Positions 57,181-64,000 of a stretch of DNA of 64,000 nt are shown piece after piece. This stretch comes from Pseudomonas sp. GD03858. GTDB lineage: Bacteria; Pseudomonadota; Gammaproteobacteria; Pseudomonadales; Pseudomonadaceae. The stretch's first letter is position 1. Each line of letters begins with the position of its first letter. The notes under the pieces are model-generated. The model worked only from the letters and a program-made list of their open reading frames with translations, was not told where the DNA came from and did not search any database. The stretch is from assembly GCF_029840925.1 (NCBI RefSeq), contig NZ_JAOCDM010000018.1:1-64000 (forward strand), read 5' to 3'. The position numbers were made by a program, and so were the translations under genes.

Positions 57181-58772
57181 CAGTTGCTGATGGCCAGGAT
57201 GCTGGCCTGGTAGGCGCCCACGAACAGGTCGAAGTCGCCGACTTCTTCCTGCTCCAGCTCGGACTGTTTGGCCAGCGACTCACGGGCGAGGGTTTCGAAG
57301 GTTTGTTGCTGCTCGGCGCTCAGCGGCTGCTCGCGGAAGGTCTCGGCGTGCTGGCGGCTCTGGCGCAGAGAGAACTGGACGAAGGTCTCGTCGTGTTCAG
57401 TCATGCGCGCCAGCACCTGGGCCGATGGCGTCAGCTCAGGGTCGTCTACCTTGGCCTGCTGTGCTTCCAGCGCCTTGGCGTGCTCGTTGCCGCCCTGGGT
57501 GCGATCGAGCAGCCCGGCCAGCTGGCCGATGCGCTCGATCAGCTCGGTGGCCCACGTCTTCAGGGCGACTGGCTGGCCGTTGCGCTGCAGCTCGAGCCCC
57601 GGGCGACGCCCCTCCTTGACCACGGTGAGGAAGTTGCTGGTGCACTGGCCGCACTCGCCGTTGTCCAGCTGCGGGCTTTCTTCCAGGGCGCAGAACAGCA
57701 GGAACGCGTCGAGGAAGCGCGCCTCGGTCAGGTCGATGCCCACCGGCAGGAACGGGTTGATATCCAGGCAGCGCACTTCCACGTACTGCACGCCACGGGC
57801 GGTCAGGGCCTGGATCGGCCGCTCGCCGGTGTAGGTGACGCGCTTGGGGCGGATGTTCGAGTAGTACTCGTTCTCGATCTGCAGGATGTTGGTGTTCAGC
57901 TGCACCCACTCGCCATCCTTGTGCGTGCCAATCTCGACATAGGGCGGGTAGGGCGTGCCCACCGCCTTGCGCAGGCTGTCAGTGTAGCTGGCCAGGTTGT
58001 TGTAGCAGGGCGTAAGACCCGCCTGGGCGTTGCTCTGGTAGCCCAGGTCGCTCATGCGCAGGCTGGTGGCGTAGGGCAGGTAGAGCGTCTCGGCGTCGAG
58101 TTCTTCGAGCTGGTGCGGGCGGCCGCGCAGGAAGCCTTTGTCCAGGGCCGGGGACGCGCCGAACAGGTACATCAGCAGCCAGCTGTAGCGGCGGAAGTTG
58201 CGGATCAGCGCGATATAGGCCGAGGACTGGTAGTCGCGGTCGTCCTGCTCGCCGCCTTCGGCGTCGCGCAGCAACGGCCACAGCGCCTCGGGCAGGGAGA
58301 AGTTGTAGTGGATGCCGGCGATGCACTGCATGGTGCGGCCGTAGCGCAGGGCCAGGCCCTTGCGATAGACATGCTTGAGCTTGCCGATGTTCGAGCTGCC
58401 GTACTCGGCGATCGGGATGTCCTCTTCGGCCGGTAGCGCGCAGGGCATCGACGGGCTCCACAGGTATTCGTCGCCCAGCTTGGTGTAGACGAAACGGTGG
58501 ATCTGCTCGAGGTTCTCGAGCACCTTGGCCGGATCGGCCAGGGCCGGGGTGATGAACTCCAGCAGCGACTCGGAATAGTCGGTGGTGATCTGCTCGTTGG
58601 TCAGTGCCGAACCCAGGGCCTCGGGGTGCGGGGTCTGGGCCAGGCGACCGTCGTCGGTCACGCGCAGGCATTCGCGCTCAATGCCGTGCAGGCACTGCTT
58701 GAGCAGGTCGATATTGTCGCCGAGCAGGCTCAGGCGGCGGTTGAGGAGGTCGCTCAAGATGGATTCCTTCAC
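57180..58772 (-). CDS. gshA: Glutamate-cysteine ligase
   Basis: First enzyme of glutathione synthesis: joins glutamate and cysteine. The 530-residue protein is the E. coli GshA type: [23 protein letters not shown] near residue 25, [19 protein letters not shown] near 60, [16 protein letters not shown] near 150 and [18 protein letters not shown] near 335. It starts at GTG 58772. The tetR gene follows with a 1-nt overlap, and a REP pair lies upstream. Confidence 0.96.
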   Translation of the reverse strand: MKESILSDLLNRRLSLLGDNIDLLKQCLHGIERECLRVTDDGRLAQTPHPEALGSALTNEQITTDYSESLLEFITPALADPAKVLENLEQIHRFVYTKLGDEYLWSPSMPCALPAEEDIPIAEYGSSNIGKLKHVYRKGLALRYGRTMQCIAGIHYNFSLPEALWPLLRDAEGGEQDDRDYQSSAYIALIRNFRRYSWLLMYLFGASPALDKGFLRGRPHQLEELDAETLYLPYATSLRMSDLGYQSNAQAGLTPCYNNLASYTDSLRKAVGTPYPPYVEIGTHKDGEWVQLNTNILQIENEYYSNIRPKRVTYTGERPIQALTARGVQYVEVRCLDINPFLPVGIDLTEARFLDAFLLFCALEESPQLDNGECGQCTSNFLTVVKEGRRPGLELQRNGQPVALKTWATELIERIGQLAGLLDRTQGGNEHAKALEAQQAKVDDPELTPSAQVLARMTEHDETFVQFSLRQSRQHAETFREQPLSAEQQQTFETLARESLAKQSELEQEEVGDFDLFVGAYQASILAISN

Positions 58773-58874
58773 GCGTCAGTCGCCCCAATATGGGGGTAGA
58801 GATAACGGTCTACAAGGGTAGTTGGGAAAGGAACTGGCGTTGTCGCCTGGTTTGCTCGATTCCGGCGCATCTGA

Positions 58875-58937
58875 TCGCGGGGCAAGCCCGCTCCCACGAA
58901 GCCTGTGAACGTTCGTGGGAGCGGGCTTGCCCCGCGG
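58875..58937. repeat. REP pair (GGGAGCGGGCTTGCCCCGCG family)
   Basis: TCGCGGGGCAAGCCCGCTCC mirrored by GGAGCGGGCTTGCCCCGCG across about 20 bp. It lies between the minus-strand thioesterase gene and gshA. Confidence 0.86.
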
Positions 58938-58986
58938 TCAGGTGTACAGCAATGCGCCGAAAATACCGCAGATGGGGGCCTGTCAG

Positions 58987-59370
58987 CTAGAGAACCGCGA
59001 AGGTTCCCTGCGCCTTGGCCACCAGCTTGTCGCCCTGAAGCACGTCGGCGTCGACCACCAGCGTGCGCCGGCCAGCATGCAGCACCCGAGCGGTGCACAG
59101 CACCTCGCCCTCGCTGACGGCGCGCATGTAGTTGATCTTGCATTCGATGGTCACGCTCTGCTGGTCGAAGCCGTGGCTGGCCGAGCAGGCCAGGCCCATG
59201 GTGATATCGACCAGGCTGAAGATCGCCCCGCCGTGCAGCTTCTGCCCGCGATTGCGCAGGTGCGGCGCCAGCGCCAGGGCCACCTCGGCAACGCCGGTGT
59301 CCAGGCGTTGCAGGCGGCAGCCGAGGAGCTGGCTGAAGGCGCTTTCGACGTATTCGCTGGAAACGTCCAT
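58987..59370 (-). CDS. PaaI-type hotdog-fold thioesterase
   Basis: A 127-residue single-hotdog acyl-CoA thioesterase. Landmarks are LRNRGQKLHGGAIFSLVDITMGLACSA (the HGG...D active-site region, about residues 40-66) and ARVLHAGRRTLVVDADV. The substrate acyl-CoA is not predictable. The ATG shares 1 nt with the tex stop (TAATG), so it is translationally coupled to tex. Confidence 0.9.
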   Translation of the reverse strand: MDVSSEYVESAFSQLLGCRLQRLDTGVAEVALALAPHLRNRGQKLHGGAIFSLVDITMGLACSASHGFDQQSVTIECKINYMRAVSEGEVLCTARVLHAGRRTLVVDADVLQGDKLVAKAQGTFAVL

Positions 59371-61694
59371 TACTTCTTCTTCAGCTGCTTGGCGTTGGCG
59401 AACAGCGCCGCCATGGCGTTGTTGGCCGGCGCGGCGGTGGTGGTTTCGCGCTGGCGCGGCGCCTGCTGCTGGCGGTTGCCGCCATTGCCACGGTTGCCGC
59501 CGCGGTTGCCCTCGACCTTCTCGCCCGGGGTGTCGCTCATGCGCATGGACAGGCCGACGCGCTTGCGCGGGATATCCACCTCCATGACCTTGACCTTGAC
59601 CACGTCGCCAGCCTTGACCGCTTCACGCGGGTCCTTGACGAACTTCTCCGACAGCGCCGAGATGTGTACCAGGCCATCCTGGTGCACGCCGATGTCGACG
59701 AAGGCGCCGAAGTTGGTGACGTTGGTCACCACGCCCTCGAGGATCATGCCCGGCTCCAGGTCCTTGAGGTCCTCGACGCCATCCTGGAAGGTGGCGGTCT
59801 TGAACTCAGGACGCGGGTCGCGACCTGGCTTGTCCAGCTCTTGCAGAATGTCGGTGACGGTTGGCAGGCCGAAGGTCTCGTCGGTGAACTTCTTCGGATC
59901 CAGGCGCTTGAGGAAGCCACTGTCGCCGATCAGCGAACGGATGTCGCGGTCGGTGTCGGCGGCGATGCGCTGCACCAGCGGGTAGGCCTCCGGGTGTACC
60001 GCCGAGGCGTCCAGCGGGTTGTCGCCGTTCATCACGCGCAGGAAGCCGGCGGCCTGCTCGAAGGTCTTCTCGCCCAGGCGGCTGACTTTTTTCAGCGCCG
60101 CGCGGGTGGCGAACGGGCCGTTGGCGTCGCGGTGGGCGACGATGTTCTGCGCCAAGGTGGCGTTGAGGCCGGAAATGCGCGTGAGCAGCGCCACCGACGC
60201 AGTGTTGACGTCCACGCCCACGGCGTTCACGCAGTCCTCGACCACGGCGTCCAGGCCGCGAGCCAGCTTCACCTGCGACACGTCGTGCTGGTACTGGCCG
60301 ACGCCGATGGATTTCGGATCGATCTTCACCAGTTCGGCCAGTGGGTCCTGCAGGCGGCGGGCGATCGACACGGCGCCACGGATCGACACGTCGAGGTCCG
60401 GGAATTCGCGGGCCGCCAGCTCCGATGCCGAGTACACCGAGGCGCCGGCCTCGGAGACCATGATCTTGGTGATCTTCAGCGCCGGGTATTTCTTGACCAG
60501 CTCGGCCACCAGCTTGTCGCTCTCGCGGCTGGCGGTGCCGTTGCCGATGGCGATCAGCTCGACCGAGTGCTTGGCGCACAGCGCGGCCATGATGGAAATG
60601 GTGCGGTCCCAGTCGTTCTTCGGCGCGTGCGGGTAGACCGTGGTGTGGTCCAGCAGCTTGCCGGTGGCGTCGACCACGGCGATCTTGCAGCCGGTGCGCA
60701 GGCCCGGGTCGAAGCCCAGGGTGGCGCGCGGGCCGGCCGGAGCGGCCAGCAGCAGGTCGTGCAGGTTGTGGGCGAAGACGTTGATCGCCTCGCCTTCGGC
60801 GTTGTCGCGCAGCTCGCCGAACAGGTCGGTTTCCAGGTGGGTGTACAGCTTGACCTTCCAGGTCCAGCGCACCACCTCGCCCAGCCACTTGTCGGCCGGG
60901 CGGTTGCGGTTCTCGATGCCGACATGGTTGCCGATCATCAGCTCGCACGGGTGCAGGGTGCCCGGCAGCTCTTCGCCGACTTTCAGCGAGGCGCTCAGCA
61001 CGCCTTCGTTGCGCCCGCGGAAGATCGCCAGGGCGCGGTGCGACGGCGCGGTGCGCAGCAGTTCGTCATGGGCGAAGTAGTCGCGGAACTTGGCGCCTTC
61101 CTCTTCCTTGCCGGCCACCACACGGGCGGTCAGCACCGCTTCCTGCTTGAGGAAGCCGCGCAGCTTGTCGAGCAGGGCGGCGTCCTCGGCGAAGCGCTCC
61201 ATGAGGATGTACTTGGCGCCTTCCAGGGCGGCCTTCACGTCGGCCACGCCTTTTTCGGCGTCGACGAAGCGTGCCGCTTCGCTTTCCGGGTTCAGCTGCG
61301 GGTCGTCGAACAGGCCGTCGGCCAGCTCGCCGAGGCCAGCCTCCAGGGCGATCTGGCCCTTGGTGCGGCGTTTCTGCTTGTACGGCAGGTAGAGATCTTC
61401 GAGGCGGGTCTTGGTGTCGGCCAGCTTGATCTCGCGGGCCAGCTCCGGGGTCAGCTTGCCCTGTTCCTCGATGCTCGCCAGGATGCTGGCGCGGCGCTCG
61501 TCGAGCTCGCGCAGATAGCGCAGGCGCTCTTCCAGGTGGCGCAGTTGGGTGTCGTCCAGGCTGCCGGTCACTTCCTTGCGGTAACGGGCGATGAAGGGCA
61601 CGGTCGATCCTTCGTCCAACAGGCCCACGGCCGCTTCGACCTGCTGTGGGCGCACGCCCAGTTCCTCGGCGATACGGCTGTTGATGCTGTCCAT
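59370..61694 (-). CDS. tex: Tex-family S1 RNA-binding transcription accessory protein
   Basis: Nucleic-acid-binding protein affecting transcription, 774 residues. The order is N-terminal HTH, YqgF RNase-like fold ([20 protein letters not shown] near residue 330), helix-hairpin-helix pair ([22 protein letters not shown]) and an S1 domain ([27 protein letters not shown] near residue 655). A low-complexity tail rich in Gly, Asn, Gln and Arg ends it. GTG 61703 would add three residues; ATG 61694 ([13 protein letters not shown]) with GGTGG upstream fits relatives. Confidence 0.96.
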   Translation of the reverse strand: MDSINSRIAEELGVRPQQVEAAVGLLDEGSTVPFIARYRKEVTGSLDDTQLRHLEERLRYLRELDERRASILASIEEQGKLTPELAREIKLADTKTRLEDLYLPYKQKRRTKGQIALEAGLGELADGLFDDPQLNPESEAARFVDAEKGVADVKAALEGAKYILMERFAEDAALLDKLRGFLKQEAVLTARVVAGKEEEGAKFRDYFAHDELLRTAPSHRALAIFRGRNEGVLSASLKVGEELPGTLHPCELMIGNHVGIENRNRPADKWLGEVVRWTWKVKLYTHLETDLFGELRDNAEGEAINVFAHNLHDLLLAAPAGPRATLGFDPGLRTGCKIAVVDATGKLLDHTTVYPHAPKNDWDRTISIMAALCAKHSVELIAIGNGTASRESDKLVAELVKKYPALKITKIMVSEAGASVYSASELAAREFPDLDVSIRGAVSIARRLQDPLAELVKIDPKSIGVGQYQHDVSQVKLARGLDAVVEDCVNAVGVDVNTASVALLTRISGLNATLAQNIVAHRDANGPFATRAALKKVSRLGEKTFEQAAGFLRVMNGDNPLDASAVHPEAYPLVQRIAADTDRDIRSLIGDSGFLKRLDPKKFTDETFGLPTVTDILQELDKPGRDPRPEFKTATFQDGVEDLKDLEPGMILEGVVTNVTNFGAFVDIGVHQDGLVHISALSEKFVKDPREAVKAGDVVKVKVMEVDIPRKRVGLSMRMSDTPGEKVEGNRGGNRGNGGNRQQQAPRQRETTTAAPANNAMAALFANAKQLKKK

Positions 61695-61923
61695 GAAAAC
61701 CACCTGACAAATAGTGAATGCGAGGCCGCGGTTGGGCGCTCAGGCCCGGCGACGCTGGGTGAAAGCCGCGCATTATACCCATCGCGCCGGGCTTGCGGTG
61801 ATGGCGCCGCGCCAGCTGAACACAGCGCCGAACTGGCGCCGGGGGAAAAATCTGCTAACAATGCACACGGCACGCGCGGCAATGGCTACGCCATAATGCG
61901 CGGCGATATCAGAGGAGTAATTC

Positions 61924-62664
61924 ATGACCAGCACCGCAAGCGCCACAGAAGGCGAAAAGATTCTCATCGTCGACGACGACCCGGGCCTGAGCAACCTGCT
62001 GGACCGGTTCTTCACCAGCAAGGGCTACCGCGTGCGCACCGTGCCCAACGTCGAACAGATGGACCGCCTGCTGGCCCGTGAAGTGTTCAACCTGGTGGTG
62101 CTCGACCTGATGCTGCCGGGCGAGGACGGCCTGTCCGCCTGCAAGCGCCTGCGCGCGTCGAACAACCAGATCCCGATCATCATGCTCACCGCCAAGGGTG
62201 ACGAGCTGAGCCGCATCAAGGGCCTCGAACTGGGTGCCGACGACTACCTGGCCAAGCCATTCAACCCCGACGAACTGGTGGCCCGGGTCAAGGCCGTGCT
62301 GCGCCGCCAGGCCCCGAGCGTGCCGGGGGCGCCGGGCAGCGAGGAAGAGACCGTCACCTTCGGCGACTACGAGCTGTCGCTGGCCACCCGCGAGCTCAAG
62401 CGTGGCGACGAGACGCACATGCTCACCACCGGCGAGTTCGCCGTGCTCAAGGCACTGGTCATGCACGCCCGTGAGCCGCTGACCCGCGACAAGCTGATGA
62501 ACCTGGCCCGTGGCCGCGAGTGGGACGCCCTGGAGCGCTCCATCGACGTGCAGATCTCGCGCCTGCGGCGAATGATCGAGCCCGACCCGTCCAAGCCACG
62601 CTACATCCAGACCGTATGGGGTGTGGGCTACGTCTTCGTGCCGGACGGAAACGCCGGCAAATGA
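61924..62664 (+). CDS. ompR: Response regulator OmpR
   Basis: Transcription factor of the EnvZ/OmpR osmotic or envelope signalling pair, 246 residues. Receiver domain: acidic pocket DDD (residues 17-19), phosphorylation site D61 in VVLDLMLPG and conserved K111 in YLAKPF. The winged-helix output domain (about 140-240) has LTTGEFAVLKALVMHAREPLTRDKL and SIDVQISRLRRMIEPDPSKPRYIQTVWGVGY. GAGGAG lies 8 nt before ATG 61924. envZ follows after 94 bp containing a terminator-like hairpin. Confidence 0.96.
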   Translation: MTSTASATEGEKILIVDDDPGLSNLLDRFFTSKGYRVRTVPNVEQMDRLLAREVFNLVVLDLMLPGEDGLSACKRLRASNNQIPIIMLTAKGDELSRIKGLELGADDYLAKPFNPDELVARVKAVLRRQAPSVPGAPGSEEETVTFGDYELSLATRELKRGDETHMLTTGEFAVLKALVMHAREPLTRDKLMNLARGREWDALERSIDVQISRLRRMIEPDPSKPRYIQTVWGVGYVFVPDGNAGK

Positions 62665-62688
62665 GCCTGCCGGCTCGTCAGGGTGCAA

Positions 62689-62718
62689 CAGGGCGACTCA
62701 TGCGAGTCGCCCTGTTTT
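62689..62718 (+). terminator. Terminator-like hairpin between ompR and envZ
   Basis: Stem CAGGGCGACTC / GAGTCGCCCTG (11 bp, loop ATGC) followed by TTTT. If active it would stop most ompR transcripts before envZ, lowering kinase relative to regulator. Confidence 0.8.
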
Positions 62719-62758
62719 CGTCTATGGCAGCCGGCCTTTTCAGCACAGTAGTTGATCG

Positions 62759-64000
62759 ATGAAAACGCCCCTGTGGTTCCCGCAAAGCTTCTTCGCCCGC
62801 ACCCTCTGGCTGGTGCTGATCGTCGTGCTGTTCTCCAAGGCACTGACACTCGTGTACCTGCTGATGAACGAGGACGTGCTGGTCGATCGTCAGTACAGCC
62901 ATGGCGTGGCCCTGACGCTGCGCGCCTACTGGGCCGCGGATGAAGAGAATCGTGACCAGATCGCCGAGGCGGCCGGGCTGATCCGCGTTACCGGCGCCGG
63001 CGTGCCAGAGGGCGAGCAGCACTGGCCCTACAGCGAGATCTACCAGCGGCAGATGCAGGCCGAGCTGGGCGAGGACACCGAAGTGCGCCTGCGCATTCAT
63101 GCGCCGCCGGCCCTGTGGGTCAACGCGCCGAGCCTGGGCCCGGACTGGCTCAAGGTGCCGCTTTACCCGCATCCGTTGCGCGGGCAGAAGATCTGGAACG
63201 TGCTGGGCTGGTTCCTGGCCATCGGCCTGCTGTCCACGGCCTCGGCCTGGATCTTCGTGCGTCAGCTCAACCAGCCGCTCAAGCGCCTGGTGTTCGCCGC
63301 GCGCCAGCTCGGTCAGGGCCGCAGCGTGCGCCTGCCGATCAGCGACACGCCCAGTGAGATGACCGAAGTGTACCGGGCGTTCAACCAGATGGCCGAGGAT
63401 GTCGAGCAGGCCGGGCGCGAGCGCGAGCTGATGCTGGCCGGGGTGTCCCATGACCTGCGCACGCCGCTGACCCGGCTGCGCCTGTCGCTGTCGCTGATGG
63501 GCAACGAAAGCGATCTCAGCGAGGACATGGTGCGGGACATCGAGGACATGGACGCGATTCTCGACCAGTTCCTGGCGTTCATCCGCGACGGGCGCGACGA
63601 GCCGGTGGAGGAGGTCGACCTCAACGACTTGATCTACGAAGTGGTGGCGCCCTACAACCAGCACGAAGAGCAGGTGCGCCTGTGCCTGGAGCCTATTCCA
63701 CCGTTCCCGCTGCGGCGGGTGTCGCTCAAGCGCATGCTCGGCAACCTGATCGGCAACGCCCTGCATCATGCCGGCAAGGGGGTCGAGGTGGCGGCCTATG
63801 TGTCGGGCGACCAGAGCGCGCCCTACGTGGTGCTCAGCGTGCTGGACCGTGGCACCGGGATCGACGAGTCGGAGCTGGAGACCATCTTCAACCCGTTCAT
63901 CCGTGGTGACCGGGCGCGGGGCGGCAAGGGCACCGGGTTGGGGCTGGCGATCGTCAAGCGGATCGCCGCGCAGCATGGCGGTAATGTCGAGTTGCGCAAC
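62759..64000 (+). CDS. envZ: Osmosensor histidine kinase EnvZ, cut by the right edge
   Basis: Membrane sensor kinase for OmpR; 414 codons are visible and only the end of the ATPase domain is missing. Two membrane segments (about 12-35 and 145-168) flank a periplasmic part. A HAMP domain follows (about 168-220), then the H-box with the phosphorylated histidine H231 in GVSHDLRTPLTRLRLSLSL. The N-box is LKRMLGNLIGNALHHA, with G1 and G2 boxes DRGTGI and GKGTGLGLAIVKR. ATG 62759 begins MKTPLWFPQSFFART. The tail beyond residue 414 lies outside the window. Confidence 0.95.
   Translation, partial: MKTPLWFPQSFFARTLWLVLIVVLFSKALTLVYLLMNEDVLVDRQYSHGVALTLRAYWAADEENRDQIAEAAGLIRVTGAGVPEGEQHWPYSEIYQRQMQAELGEDTEVRLRIHAPPALWVNAPSLGPDWLKVPLYPHPLRGQKIWNVLGWFLAIGLLSTASAWIFVRQLNQPLKRLVFAARQLGQGRSVRLPISDTPSEMTEVYRAFNQMAEDVEQAGRERELMLAGVSHDLRTPLTRLRLSLSLMGNESDLSEDMVRDIEDMDAILDQFLAFIRDGRDEPVEEVDLNDLIYEVVAPYNQHEEQVRLCLEPIPPFPLRRVSLKRMLGNLIGNALHHAGKGVEVAAYVSGDQSAPYVVLSVLDRGTGIDESELETIFNPFIRGDRARGGKGTGLGLAIVKRIAAQHGGNVELRN

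Noticed and set aside
59664-62081. 805-residue open frame on the + strand opposite tex and running into ompR
   Set aside because: Antisense shadow of tex; it overlaps the ompR start in another frame and shows no protein-like pattern.

Overview
The window reads as chromosome of a Pseudomonas of the P. putida group. The evidence is high GC with strong G/C third-position bias, a LapA/LapEBC adhesin locus with a LapG-type TAAG site, the tauABCD, oprE-like porin, lsfA, ssuEADCBF, gshA, tex, ompR, envZ order typical of that group, and about fifteen REP-type inverted repeats (cores resembling GTAGGAGCGGCC, GTGGGAGCGGGTTTACCCGCGAA and GTGGGAGCGGGCTTGCCCCGCGA). I found no tRNA, rRNA, CRISPR array, insertion sequence or prophage.

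Layout. 1-7.8 kb: biofilm adhesin locus, with the N-terminal part of lapA on the minus strand (running off the left edge) divergent from lapE-lapB-lapC. 8.1-11.8 kb: a TauD-like 2-oxoglutarate dioxygenase with its own ABC importer (substrate unknown). 11.9-13.5 kb: WYL regulator and Sel1-repeat protein. 13.7-18.8 kb: MarR regulator plus FUSC / DUF1656 / HlyD / outer-membrane-factor efflux operon with 4-nt overlaps. 18.9-19.7 kb: an AT-richer orphan RHS-core protein with a RelE-like C-terminal domain. 19.8-22.9 kb: four-gene minus-strand operon of secreted proteins (COG3014, YcfL, LpoB, LpoB/CsgG-like). 23.1-28.3 kb: cytochrome-FTR1 fusion, YaiI, ElbB, sterol-desaturase-like protein and DedA. 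28.5-39.1 kb: housekeeping block hemB, ppk, ppx, trxA, rho, ubiD, a ferredoxin reductase and chaC. 39.2-42.7 kb: cystine-type ABC importer and serine acetyltransferase EpsC. 42.9-44.9 kb: BetT. 45.0-56.4 kb: sulfur-starvation region (tauABCD, porin, lsfA, ssuEADCBF). 56.6-64 kb: tetR-gshA, thioesterase-tex, ompR-envZ (envZ cut by the right edge).

How the genes work together. Sulfur is the main theme. Three importers of the sulfonate/taurine type, three sulfonate-attacking oxygenases (SsuD, TauD and a TauD-like enzyme), a cystine importer, a serine acetyltransferase, a thiol peroxidase and the first enzyme of glutathione synthesis all lie within 50 kb. Sulfite released by TauD and SsuD would feed cysteine synthesis, for which EpsC supplies O-acetylserine and GshA is a consumer. 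AT-rich AATAAAT-type motifs recur upstream of tauA, lsfA and ssuE and may be a common control site. A second theme is the envelope: the LapEBC secretion machine, the MarR/FUSC efflux pump, the four-gene lipoprotein operon, the porin, and the OmpR/EnvZ pair.

Most gene calls rest on recognisable family motifs. The least certain points are the substrate of the 8.1-11.8 kb system, the function of the RHS protein and lipoprotein operon, and several start codons noted in the entries.
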